From contig NZ_CP083951.1 of NCBI RefSeq assembly GCF_006440675.2, positions 868,001 through 932,000 of the forward strand: a stretch of DNA of 64,000 nt. Reading direction: 5' to 3'. Numbering within the stretch: position 1 is the stretch's first letter; the number at the start of each line of letters is the position of its first letter. The notes beneath the pieces were generated by a model. The model was not told the DNA's origin. It ran no database searches and saw only the letters and a list, made by a program, of their open reading frames with translations. This stretch comes from Mesorhizobium sp. B2-8-5 (GTDB taxonomy: Bacteria > Pseudomonadota > Alphaproteobacteria > Rhizobiales > Rhizobiaceae). The position numbers and the translations under genes were made by a program. Positions 55,089-64,000 of the stretch are shown here, in pieces.

Positions 55089-55877
55089 ATGACGCTGACA
55101 CTGCAGCGAAACATCGTTCTCGCGCTGCTGATTGCGAGCGCCGCGGCGTCGTGGACTGTGCTCATCCGACAGCAGATCGGCATGGCCGCGGACATGCGCA
55201 TGGAAATCTACTCGCCCACCATGGGCATGACGGCGCCGCTCTTTCTTGCCGTCTGGATCGTCATGATGATTGCCATGATGTTTCCGACGGCCGCCCCGAT
55301 GATCCTGACGTTTCACCAGGTTCAAGCGGCCAAGCGGGGGCGCGGCGAGACCTTCGTCTCCACCTGGGTGTTCGTGGCCGGCTACATGCTGGTTTGGGGC
55401 GCGATTGGCGTTCTCGCCTTTGCCGGCGCGGCCGGCGCGGAGATGCTTGGCGGGCAGATGGGAATGTCCGCCGCGACGGCCGCGCGCATCGGTGGCGTGC
55501 TGCTGATCGTTGCGGGTGCCTATCAGCTCTCCCCATTGAAGGATATTTGCCTGGCCAAATGCCGCACGCCCATCGGTTTCATCCTGACCTCATGGCGCGA
55601 CGGTCGTTGGGGCGCGGCACGCATGGGCATCGAGCATGGGGCGTTTTGTCTTGGCTGCTGCTGGCTCCTGTTTCTCGCCCTCTTTCCGCTCGGGATCATG
55701 AATGTCGCCGCAATGGCCGTGGTCACCTTGCTGATCTTTGCGGAAAAGACCCTCCCGTCGGGAGAGCGGATAGCCAAGGTCTCGGGAATCGCTCTGCTCC
55801 TTTACGGCGCGGCGGTGCTGGTCTTTCCACAGGCGCTGCCGACCTTCCAGCCGATGGACGCGATGATGATGAATTGA
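55089..55877 (+). CDS. DUF2182 domain membrane protein (predicted metal-binding)
   Basis: A 262-residue integral membrane protein with about six or seven hydrophobic segments. The DUF2182/COG5486 hallmarks are visible: FLAVWIVMMIAMMFPTAAPM (a Met-rich helix), YQLSPLKDICLAKCRTPIGF with a CxxxC-like pair, and GIEHGAFCLGCCWLLFLALF (His and Cys cluster). The Met, Cys and His residues suggest a metal ligand set such as copper. Function is unknown. It is in an operon with DUF1326, inserted between parB and holA. Confidence 0.9.
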   Translation: MTLTLQRNIVLALLIASAAASWTVLIRQQIGMAADMRMEIYSPTMGMTAPLFLAVWIVMMIAMMFPTAAPMILTFHQVQAAKRGRGETFVSTWVFVAGYMLVWGAIGVLAFAGAAGAEMLGGQMGMSAATAARIGGVLLIVAGAYQLSPLKDICLAKCRTPIGFILTSWRDGRWGAARMGIEHGAFCLGCCWLLFLALFPLGIMNVAAMAVVTLLIFAEKTLPSGERIAKVSGIALLLYGAAVLVFPQALPTFQPMDAMMMN

Positions 55878-55904
55878 GAATTGAGCAACGATATTGCAGG
55901 ACGT

Positions 55905-55972
55905 ATCCTTCGTCATTCTAGGGTCTGCGCGCGTCGCTTCGCTCCTTGCTCCGCCCTAGAATGACGAAGGAT
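55905..55972. repeat. Minimal family A palindrome
   Basis: CCTTCGTCATTCTAGGGTCT and GCTCCGCCCTAGAATGACGA with AGG: outer arms of family A with the ATGCC arms missing. It lies between the convergent DUF2182 and holA genes and could form a strong transcript hairpin. Confidence 0.8.
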
Positions 55973-56095
55973 ACGCTGGTGGGACAGCACTCATTTGGCC
56001 TGCCCGTCCTTCGCAGCAGCTCCGGAGGATGGGCCGGCCATCTCCGCTACAAGGAGGGAGTTAGCTGTCGCCCGGCCGTCGCCAATCGCCGGCGT

Positions 56096-57139
56096 TTACC
56101 TTTGCCCCAGTCTCGCACTTTCGATCGCGATCCCGAGCAGCGCCTGGCGCGCCAGCGCTTCCGACAGATCCGGCCGCTTGCGCGTCTGCAGCACCGCCGT
56201 CTGCAGCCGGCCGAGCGCGCGACCGAGCGCCTCGACAGTCCAGCGCTCCAGCGTCTTTTCCACCAGCTTGCGGCGCGAGAAGAAGACGGGCGGACGGGCG
56301 CCGGCGACGACCGAGGCGGCGTTGCGGCCGCCGGTCTCCATCTGGCCGCGCATCGCCTGGATCGCCTGCAATTGCCGCATCGCCGAGGACAGGACCAGGA
56401 AGGGATGGCCGCCCGACTGGCAATGGCGGTTGAAGGCGATGTCGAAGTCGCCGACCTTGCCGTCCAGCATGGCGTCGACCGCGGCGTCGAAAGACGCGCC
56501 GGAGACATCGCCGGACAGGGCGTTGACGTCGCCGACGTCGATCTCCTTTTGGCCGTGCGCATAAAGCACCAGTTTCTCGATCTCGCCGCGCGAGGCGAGG
56601 CGATCGCCGCCGAGATTGCGGCGCAGCGCCTGGCGGGCGTCGAGCGTCATCGACATGCCGGCCTTGCGCAGTTCGTCGTCGATCACCGTATCGAGGTCGC
56701 GGGCCTCGTCGGCATAGCAGGGCAGTGCGATGGCGTTGCCGGCGGCCTCGACGATGGCCCTGAGACCGGTGCCTTTCTTCAGGTCGCCGGCTTCGATGAG
56801 GATGATGGCGTCGCGCGCGGGTTCGGCGGTCAGCGCCTTGATGTCGTCGGCAAGCGCCTTCTGGCCGCTGGCATTGCGCACCCAAAGCAGCCGCCGGTCG
56901 GAAAACATCGGCACGGTGCGGGCTTCGTCGAGCAGCCGGCCCTCGTCGCGGTCGACTTCCGCGCCGTCCAGCCTGACCACGGAGAATGGGTCGTCGAGCG
57001 GCAGGCCGGTTTTCGCGGCGAAGGTCTTCGCCCGCTCGGCGACGAGGCCGCGGTCGGGGCCGTAAAGCAGGACGATTCCCATGGCCGGATCCGGCCTCGC
57101 CAGCCACGAATCGACCTCGTATCCCTTCTTCTGTGCCAT
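56096..57139 (-). CDS. holA: DNA polymerase III subunit delta (HolA)
   Basis: A 347-residue clamp-loader subunit that opens the beta sliding clamp. The N-terminus GIVLLYGPDRGLVAERAKTF, the RLDGAEVDRDEGRLLDEART block, LWVRNASGQKALADDIKALT, and C-terminal LSSAMRQLQAIQAMRGQMET with LGRLQTAVLQTRKRPDLSEA match alphaproteobacterial HolA. Length is normal. It ends close to the repeats on its 3' side, and a degenerate copy of that 3' end is found at 54.1-54.3 kb. Confidence 0.94.
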   Translation of the reverse strand: MAQKKGYEVDSWLARPDPAMGIVLLYGPDRGLVAERAKTFAAKTGLPLDDPFSVVRLDGAEVDRDEGRLLDEARTVPMFSDRRLLWVRNASGQKALADDIKALTAEPARDAIILIEAGDLKKGTGLRAIVEAAGNAIALPCYADEARDLDTVIDDELRKAGMSMTLDARQALRRNLGGDRLASRGEIEKLVLYAHGQKEIDVGDVNALSGDVSGASFDAAVDAMLDGKVGDFDIAFNRHCQSGGHPFLVLSSAMRQLQAIQAMRGQMETGGRNAASVVAGARPPVFFSRRKLVEKTLERWTVEALGRALGRLQTAVLQTRKRPDLSEALARQALLGIAIESARLGQR

Positions 57140-57196
57140 GCGGGTGGGTTAGCACGGGGCGGGGGCCGAGTGAACGGAGAAGCGGCGGGCAGAGAG

Positions 57197-57425
57197 CGTG
57201 ATCTCCCCCCTTGTGGGGGAGATGGCCGGCAGGCCAGAGGGGGGCGCTGTCCCGCCGGCGTCTTGATGTTTGATCCTTGGCCTTGACCGAATGTCGACTT
57301 TCGGAAGCCGGGTTTGCACCCTCCGTTGCCTTATGACGACGAATGACTACGGAGAGTTGGCGTTCTGTCACGCCCCCCTCTGCCCTGCCGGGCATCTCCC
57401 CCACAAGGGGGGAGATTAGCTGCTA
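57197..57425. repeat. Pair of family C arms around a short spacer
   Basis: Left: GTGATCTCCCCCCTTGTGGG, GGAGATGGCCGGCAGGCCAG. Right: ACGCCCCCCTCTGCCCTGCC, GGGCATCTCCCCCACAAGGG, GGGAGATTAGCTGC. The two are inverted around about 115 bases (TTGATGTTTGATCCTTGGCC and onward) without a gene. They lie upstream of the dehydrogenase operon. Confidence 0.82.
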
Positions 57426-57475
57426 CGGCCGACGCCATATCCCGCTTACTTTTTCTGGCGGCAATCGCCCCATAA

Positions 57476-58909
<1,434 letters not shown>

Positions 58910-58911
58910 TC

Positions 58912-59925
58912 ATGCCCAGGAAGACCATGATCGAGGCGATCCGCGACGCGCTCGACGTCTCGATGGGGCGCGACAACAAAGTCATCGTCTATGGCGAGGA
59001 TGTCGGCTTCTTCGGCGGTGTGTTCCGCGCTACGCAGGGCCTGCAGGCGAAGTATGGCCGCAGCCGCTGCTTCGACGCGCCGATCAACGAGTCCGGCATC
59101 GTCGGCTCGGCCATCGGCATGGCCGCCTACGGGCTGAAGCCCTGCGTCGAGATCCAGTTTGCCGACTACATGTATCCGGCCTACGACCAGCTGACGCAGG
59201 AAGCGGCGCGGCTGCGCTACCGCTCGAACGGCGATTTCACCTGCCCGATCGTGGTGCGCATGCCGACCGGCGGCGGCATTTTTGGCGGCCAGACGCACAG
59301 CCAGAGCCCGGAAGCCCTGTTCACCCATGTCTCCGGCCTGAAGACGGTGGTGCCGTCCAATCCGCACGACGCCAAGGGGCTGCTGATCGCGGCGATCGAG
59401 GATCCGGATCCGGTGATCTTCCTTGAGCCGAAGCGGCTCTACAACGGACCGTTCGACGGCCATCACGACCGGCCGGTGACGCCGTGGTCGAAACACGAGC
59501 TCGGCGAAGTCGCCGACGGCCATTACACGATCCCCCTCGGCAAGGCGGCGATACGCAGGCAAGGAGGCGCGATCACCGTGCTTGCCTACGGCACCATGGT
59601 CTATGTCGCGCAGGCCGCGGCCGAGGAGACCGGCATCGACGCCGAGGTGATCGATCTGAGAACGCTTTTGCCGCTCGACCTCGACACGATCGTCGCCTCG
59701 GTGAAGAAGACCGGCCGCTGCGTCGTCGTGCACGAGGCGACGCTCACCTCCGGTTTCGGCGCCGAGCTGGTCTCGCTGGTGCAGGAAAACTGCTTCTATC
59801 ATCTGGAAGCGCCGGTGGCGCGGGTCGCCGGCTGGGACACGCCCTATCCGCATGCGCAGGAATGGGACTATTTCCCCGGCCCGGCGCGGGTCGGGCGCGC
59901 GCTTATCGAAACATTGGAAGCTTAG
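58912..59925 (+). CDS. 2-oxoisovalerate dehydrogenase E1 subunit beta
   Basis: A 337-residue transketolase-like subunit completing the E1 heterotetramer. Motifs: VIVYGEDVGFFGGVFRATQG, APINESGIVGSAIGMAAYGL, VEIQFADYMYPAYDQLTQEA, VVRMPTGGGIFGGQTHSQSP and the C-terminal EVIDLRTLLPLDLDTIVASV. Two bases separate it from the alpha-subunit stop. The residues that bind the cofactor pyrimidine (Glu in INESG) are present. Confidence 0.94.
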   Translation: MPRKTMIEAIRDALDVSMGRDNKVIVYGEDVGFFGGVFRATQGLQAKYGRSRCFDAPINESGIVGSAIGMAAYGLKPCVEIQFADYMYPAYDQLTQEAARLRYRSNGDFTCPIVVRMPTGGGIFGGQTHSQSPEALFTHVSGLKTVVPSNPHDAKGLLIAAIEDPDPVIFLEPKRLYNGPFDGHHDRPVTPWSKHELGEVADGHYTIPLGKAAIRRQGGAITVLAYGTMVYVAQAAAEETGIDAEVIDLRTLLPLDLDTIVASVKKTGRCVVVHEATLTSGFGAELVSLVQENCFYHLEAPVARVAGWDTPYPHAQEWDYFPGPARVGRALIETLEA

Positions 59926-59940
59926 AGCGGGGAGGCCTGG

Positions 59941-61251
59941 TTGGGCGAACATATCATCAAGCTGCCCGATGTCGGCGAAGGCGTCGCCGAGGCCGAGCTC
60001 GTCGAATGGCATGTCAAGGTCGGCGACCTCGTGCGCGAGGACACGGTCCTCGCCGCCGTCATGACCGACAAGGCGACCGTCGAGATTCCGTCGCCGGTCG
60101 ATGGCGAAATCCTTTGGCTCGGCGCCGAGATCGGCGACACGGTGGCGATCGGCTCGCCGATCGTGCGGTTGAAGGTAGCCGGCGAGGGCAATGTGAATGC
60201 GGTCGGCGAGGCCCCATCCGGGGAGAAAGCGCCGGCTGAGCCGGCCGAGGCAAAGCCGGCGCCGGCCGCGCCGAAGGCGGCATCAAAGCCGACAGAGGCG
60301 CCGAAGACGACCGCCCCCGCGCCGAAGGCCACGCGCCCTGCCTCCGTTTCAGCCGCGCCGCGCGCGGAAGGCGAAAAGCCCTTGGCCTCGCCGGCCGTCC
60401 GGCTGCGCGCCAGGGAGGCCGGCATCGATCTGCGACAGGTCGCGGGCAGTGGTCCGGCGGGGCGCATCAGCCATGAGGACATCGATGCGTTCGTCGCGCG
60501 CGGCCCGCAACTGGCCCGCGCGACCGGGCTTGCCCGGAAGGACGGCGTCGAGGACACCAAGGTCGTCGGCCTCAGGCGCAAGATCGCCGAAAAGATGTCG
60601 CTGGCGAAATCGCGCATTCCGCATATCACTTATGTCGAGGAGATCGACGTCACCGCGTTGGAGGACTTGCGCGCCACCCTCAACAAGGAGAAACGCGGCG
60701 CCAAGGGGACGGAAAGGCCCAAGCTGACGCTGCTGCCTTTCCTGATGCGGGCGATGGTCAAGGCGATCGCCGAGCAGCCCAATCTCAACGCGCTGTTCGA
60801 CGACGATGCCGGCATCATCCACCAGCACGAAGGCATCCATATCGGCATCGCCGCCCAGACGCCCAACGGGCTTGTGGTGCCGGTGATCAAGCATGCCGAG
60901 GCGCGCGATCTGTGGGACTGCGCTGTCGAGGTCAACCGGCTGGCCGACGCGGCGAAGTCCGGCACGGCGACGCGCGAGGAGCTTTCAGGCTCGACCATCA
61001 CCATCACCTCGCTGGGCGCCATGGGTGGCGTCGCGACCACGCCGGTCATCAACTATCCGGAAGTGGCGATCATCGGCGTCAACAAGATAATGGTGCGGCC
61101 GGTATGGGACGGCACGCAGTTCATCCCGCGCAAGATGATGAACCTGTCGCCCAGCTTCGACCACCGCGTCATCGACGGCTGGGATGCCGCGGTGTTCGTG
61201 CAGCGGATCAAGGCGCTGCTCGAGACGCCGGCGCTGATCTTCGTGGATTAG
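59941..61251 (+). CDS. Branched-chain 2-oxoacid dehydrogenase E2 (lipoyl acyltransferase)
   Basis: A 436-residue core subunit: one N-terminal lipoyl domain with the lipoylated Lys in AAVMTDKATVEIPSPV, an Ala/Pro-rich linker (about 85-135), a peripheral-subunit-binding domain (ASPAVRLRAREAGIDLRQVA, GSGPAGRISHEDID) and a catalytic domain with SLGAMGGVATTPVINYPEVA and the active-site LSPSFDHRVIDGWDAAVFV (His and Asp). It starts with TTG at 59941, with GGGGAGG upstream. Confidence 0.93.
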   Translation: MGEHIIKLPDVGEGVAEAELVEWHVKVGDLVREDTVLAAVMTDKATVEIPSPVDGEILWLGAEIGDTVAIGSPIVRLKVAGEGNVNAVGEAPSGEKAPAEPAEAKPAPAAPKAASKPTEAPKTTAPAPKATRPASVSAAPRAEGEKPLASPAVRLRAREAGIDLRQVAGSGPAGRISHEDIDAFVARGPQLARATGLARKDGVEDTKVVGLRRKIAEKMSLAKSRIPHITYVEEIDVTALEDLRATLNKEKRGAKGTERPKLTLLPFLMRAMVKAIAEQPNLNALFDDDAGIIHQHEGIHIGIAAQTPNGLVVPVIKHAEARDLWDCAVEVNRLADAAKSGTATREELSGSTITITSLGAMGGVATTPVINYPEVAIIGVNKIMVRPVWDGTQFIPRKMMNLSPSFDHRVIDGWDAAVFVQRIKALLETPALIFVD

Positions 61252-61282
61252 GGCGAAACGACCGAGATGCCGGCGGGACAGC

Positions 61283-61440
61283 GCCCCCCTCTGCCTTGCC
61301 AGGCATCTCCCCCACGAGGGGGGAGATCAGACGTTGCCGCGGCTTTCGCCAATCTCCGACGCAGCAGGAATGGGCGGCGCTCCGAAGCTGCTGATCTGCC
61401 CCCTCGTGGGGGAGATGTCCGGCAGGACAGAGGGGGGCGC
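61283..61440. repeat. Palindromic repeat family C inside the operon
   Basis: CGCCCCCCTCTGCCTTGCCA, GGCATCTCCCCCACGAGGGG, GGAGATCAGACG on the left; GCTGATCTGCCCCCTCGTGG, GGGAGATGTCCGGCAGGACA, GAGGGGGGCGC on the right. It separates the E2 and E3 genes of one operon by about 235 bases. Confidence 0.87.
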
Positions 61441-61487
61441 GAAGGATCGCGACCTATGTTCCCCAGGCCGCAACATAAGGTGCCATC

Positions 61488-62885
<1,398 letters not shown>

Positions 62886-62904
62886 GTCCGGCGCCGGTCG
62901 ACCC

Positions 62905-62962
62905 CCACTCCGTCGAGCTTCGCTCGACACCTCTCCCCCGATCGACGGGGGAGAGGAAAGGC
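62905..62962. repeat. Inverted repeat, GTCGAGCTTCGCTCGAC and CTCTCCCCCGATCG type
   Basis: GTCGAGCTTCGCTCGAC is a perfect small palindrome, followed by CTCTCCCCCGATCGACGGGG with GAGAGG. It resembles 19510-19585 and may end the lpdA transcript, since it lies between convergent genes. Confidence 0.7.
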
Positions 62963-62966
62963 GCCC

Positions 62967-64000
62967 TCAGCTCGCGAGCCGGCTCGCCATCTCGTGCTGG
63001 GCGTAGGCGCGGCCGAAGCGGTTGGCGAGGAAGGCGTCGAGGGCGATGTCTTCCTGGCGCACGAAACCCTTCGCCGGCAGCGAGCCGTCGGCCAGCATAT
63101 CGAGCACGGCGCAGATGCCGGAAGCGGTGGTGATCTGGATGGCGCTGCGCACGATGTTGCCGACGCGCTTGGAATAGATCTTGTTGGCGTAGGTCTCCTG
63201 CAGCAGGCGGCCGTTGCGGCGGCCCGAGACGGTGACGAAGACGATGACCACGTCCTGCATCGTCGCCGGCAGGGCGCTTTCAAAGATGTCCTTCAGCACA
63301 TCACGGCGATGGCGCAGCCCCAGATCGTTGAGCAGCGCCTTCATGATCGCGGCGTGGCCGGGGTAGCGGATAGTGCGGTAGTTCAGCGTGCGCACCTTGC
63401 CCTTCAGCGTCTCGGCGAGCGTGCCGAGGCCGCCGGAGGTGTTGAAGGCCTCGTAGGTAACGCCGTCGAGCGAGAATTCCTCGCGCTCCTCCAGCGGCGG
63501 CACTTCGATCAGCTCGCCCTCGACGATCGCCTCGCAGGGCTCGCAATATTCGTTGATGACGCCGTCGGTGCTCCAGGTCAGGTTGTAGTTCAGCGCGTTG
63601 GACGGATATTGCGGCAGCGCGCCGACGCGCATGCGCACGCTTTCCAGCGTGTCGAAGCGGCTGGCGAGATCGTTGGCGACGATCGAGATGAAGCCCGGCG
63701 CCAGGCCGCATTGCGGGATGAAGGCGTTTTTCGCCCCGCGCGCCAGCTCCTTCACCCGGCGGGTCGAGACCACGTCCTCGGTGAGATCGAGATAATGCAC
63801 GCCGGTGGCGGCGGCCGCCTCGGCGATGCGGGTGGTGAGGTGGAAGGGCGCGGCGCTCAGCACGGCGAATTTGCCGGCAAGCACCTTTTCCAGCTCGCCC
63901 GCGGCGGCGATGTCGAGCTCCTGCGTCTCGACGCCGGCCGGCAGTTCGGCGGCGGCAAGCTGGGCGGCCGAGCGGTCGACGAGCGTGACGCGATAGTCGC
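62967..64000 (-). CDS. Saccharopine dehydrogenase family protein, N-terminus outside window
   Basis: At least 344 residues, open to the window edge. The visible N-terminal part ends DYRVTLVDRSAAQLAAAELP and LAGKFAVLSAAPFHLTTRIA, typical of the NADP-binding Rossmann domain of saccharopine dehydrogenases; HYLDLTEDVVSTRRVKELA, FIPQCGLAPGFISIVANDLA and YNLTWSTDGVINEYCEPCEA follow. Family members reduce or oxidise saccharopine, carboxynorspermidine or similar imino acids. The start codon is missing, so the full length is unknown. Confidence 0.88.
   Translation of the reverse strand, partial: DYRVTLVDRSAAQLAAAELPAGVETQELDIAAAGELEKVLAGKFAVLSAAPFHLTTRIAEAAAATGVHYLDLTEDVVSTRRVKELARGAKNAFIPQCGLAPGFISIVANDLASRFDTLESVRMRVGALPQYPSNALNYNLTWSTDGVINEYCEPCEAIVEGELIEVPPLEEREEFSLDGVTYEAFNTSGGLGTLAETLKGKVRTLNYRTIRYPGHAAIMKALLNDLGLRHRRDVLKDIFESALPATMQDVVIVFVTVSGRRNGRLLQETYANKIYSKRVGNIVRSAIQITTASGICAVLDMLADGSLPAKGFVRQEDIALDAFLANRFGRAYAQHEMASRLAS

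Noticed and set aside
56061..57404. 447-codon reverse ORF in the holA region in a second frame
   Set aside because: It runs through the family C repeat and overlaps holA out of frame. holA in the other frame carries the family motifs.

Overview
This looks like a chromosomal window from an alphaproteobacterium of the order Hyphomicrobiales (Rhizobiales), most like Mesorhizobium or a close Phyllobacteriaceae relative. The call is inferred from protein families and gene order, because no search could be run. The evidence is high GC, a rhizobial-type gene set (intracellular PHA depolymerase, BTLCP transglutaminase-like peptidase, Tim44-like protein, CNB-type FAD oxidoreductase), dense families of short palindromic intergenic repeats, and the classical alphaproteobacterial origin-region order dnaQ-coaE-aroE-maf-ppsR / hemE-hemJ-rho / mnmE-mnmG-rsmG-parA-parB / holA.

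Layout. 0-1 kb: a frameshifted ISAs1-type transposase cut by the window edge. 1-11 kb: housekeeping genes (VOC protein, rdgB, hemW, a phosphatase-like protein, rsmI, YraN, uppP, GST, queG, a Rossmann epimerase, and mepA split by an in-frame amber codon). 11-19 kb: glk, an MsbA-like ABC exporter, dapB, gpmA, tRNA-Leu(CAG), a diverged direct duplication of about 0.36 kb, then a cyclic-nucleotide-domain FAD oxidoreductase coupled to a UBP-type zinc-finger protein. 19-28 kb: an Asp/Glu racemase-family protein with a D-amino-acid dehydrogenase, a DarT1/NADAR DNA ADP-ribosylation toxin-antitoxin pair, the reverse transsulfuration pair, and an FAD/NAD(P) protein. 28-33.5 kb: small envelope proteins, phaZ, BTLCP, and an IS110-family element lying inside one of the palindromic repeats. 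33.6-37.9 kb: XRE regulator-Smr-mltA-Tim44 operon, fxsA, secB. 38-57 kb: the replication-origin and partition region, with a probable oriC upstream of hemE and several parS sites around mnmG/rsmG, plus an inserted DUF1326-DUF2182 pair between parB and holA. 57-63 kb: the branched-chain 2-oxoacid dehydrogenase operon (E1a, E1b, E2, E3). The window ends in a partial saccharopine-dehydrogenase-like gene.

The strongest unusual signal is in the 173-base non-coding left end of the IS110 element. It folds into two stem-loops whose loop strands match the element's own ends and its insertion site, so all four guide segments of a bridge RNA (seekRNA) can be read directly. The predicted target is the arm of the host's most abundant palindromic repeat, which occurs many times in this window. 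Other notable points are the DarT1/NADAR cassette, the mepA nonsense codon, a diverged second copy of the holA 3' end flanking the DUF1326/DUF2182 insert, and a bacterial UBP zinc finger coupled to an oxidoreductase whose redox CxxC is replaced by WASP.
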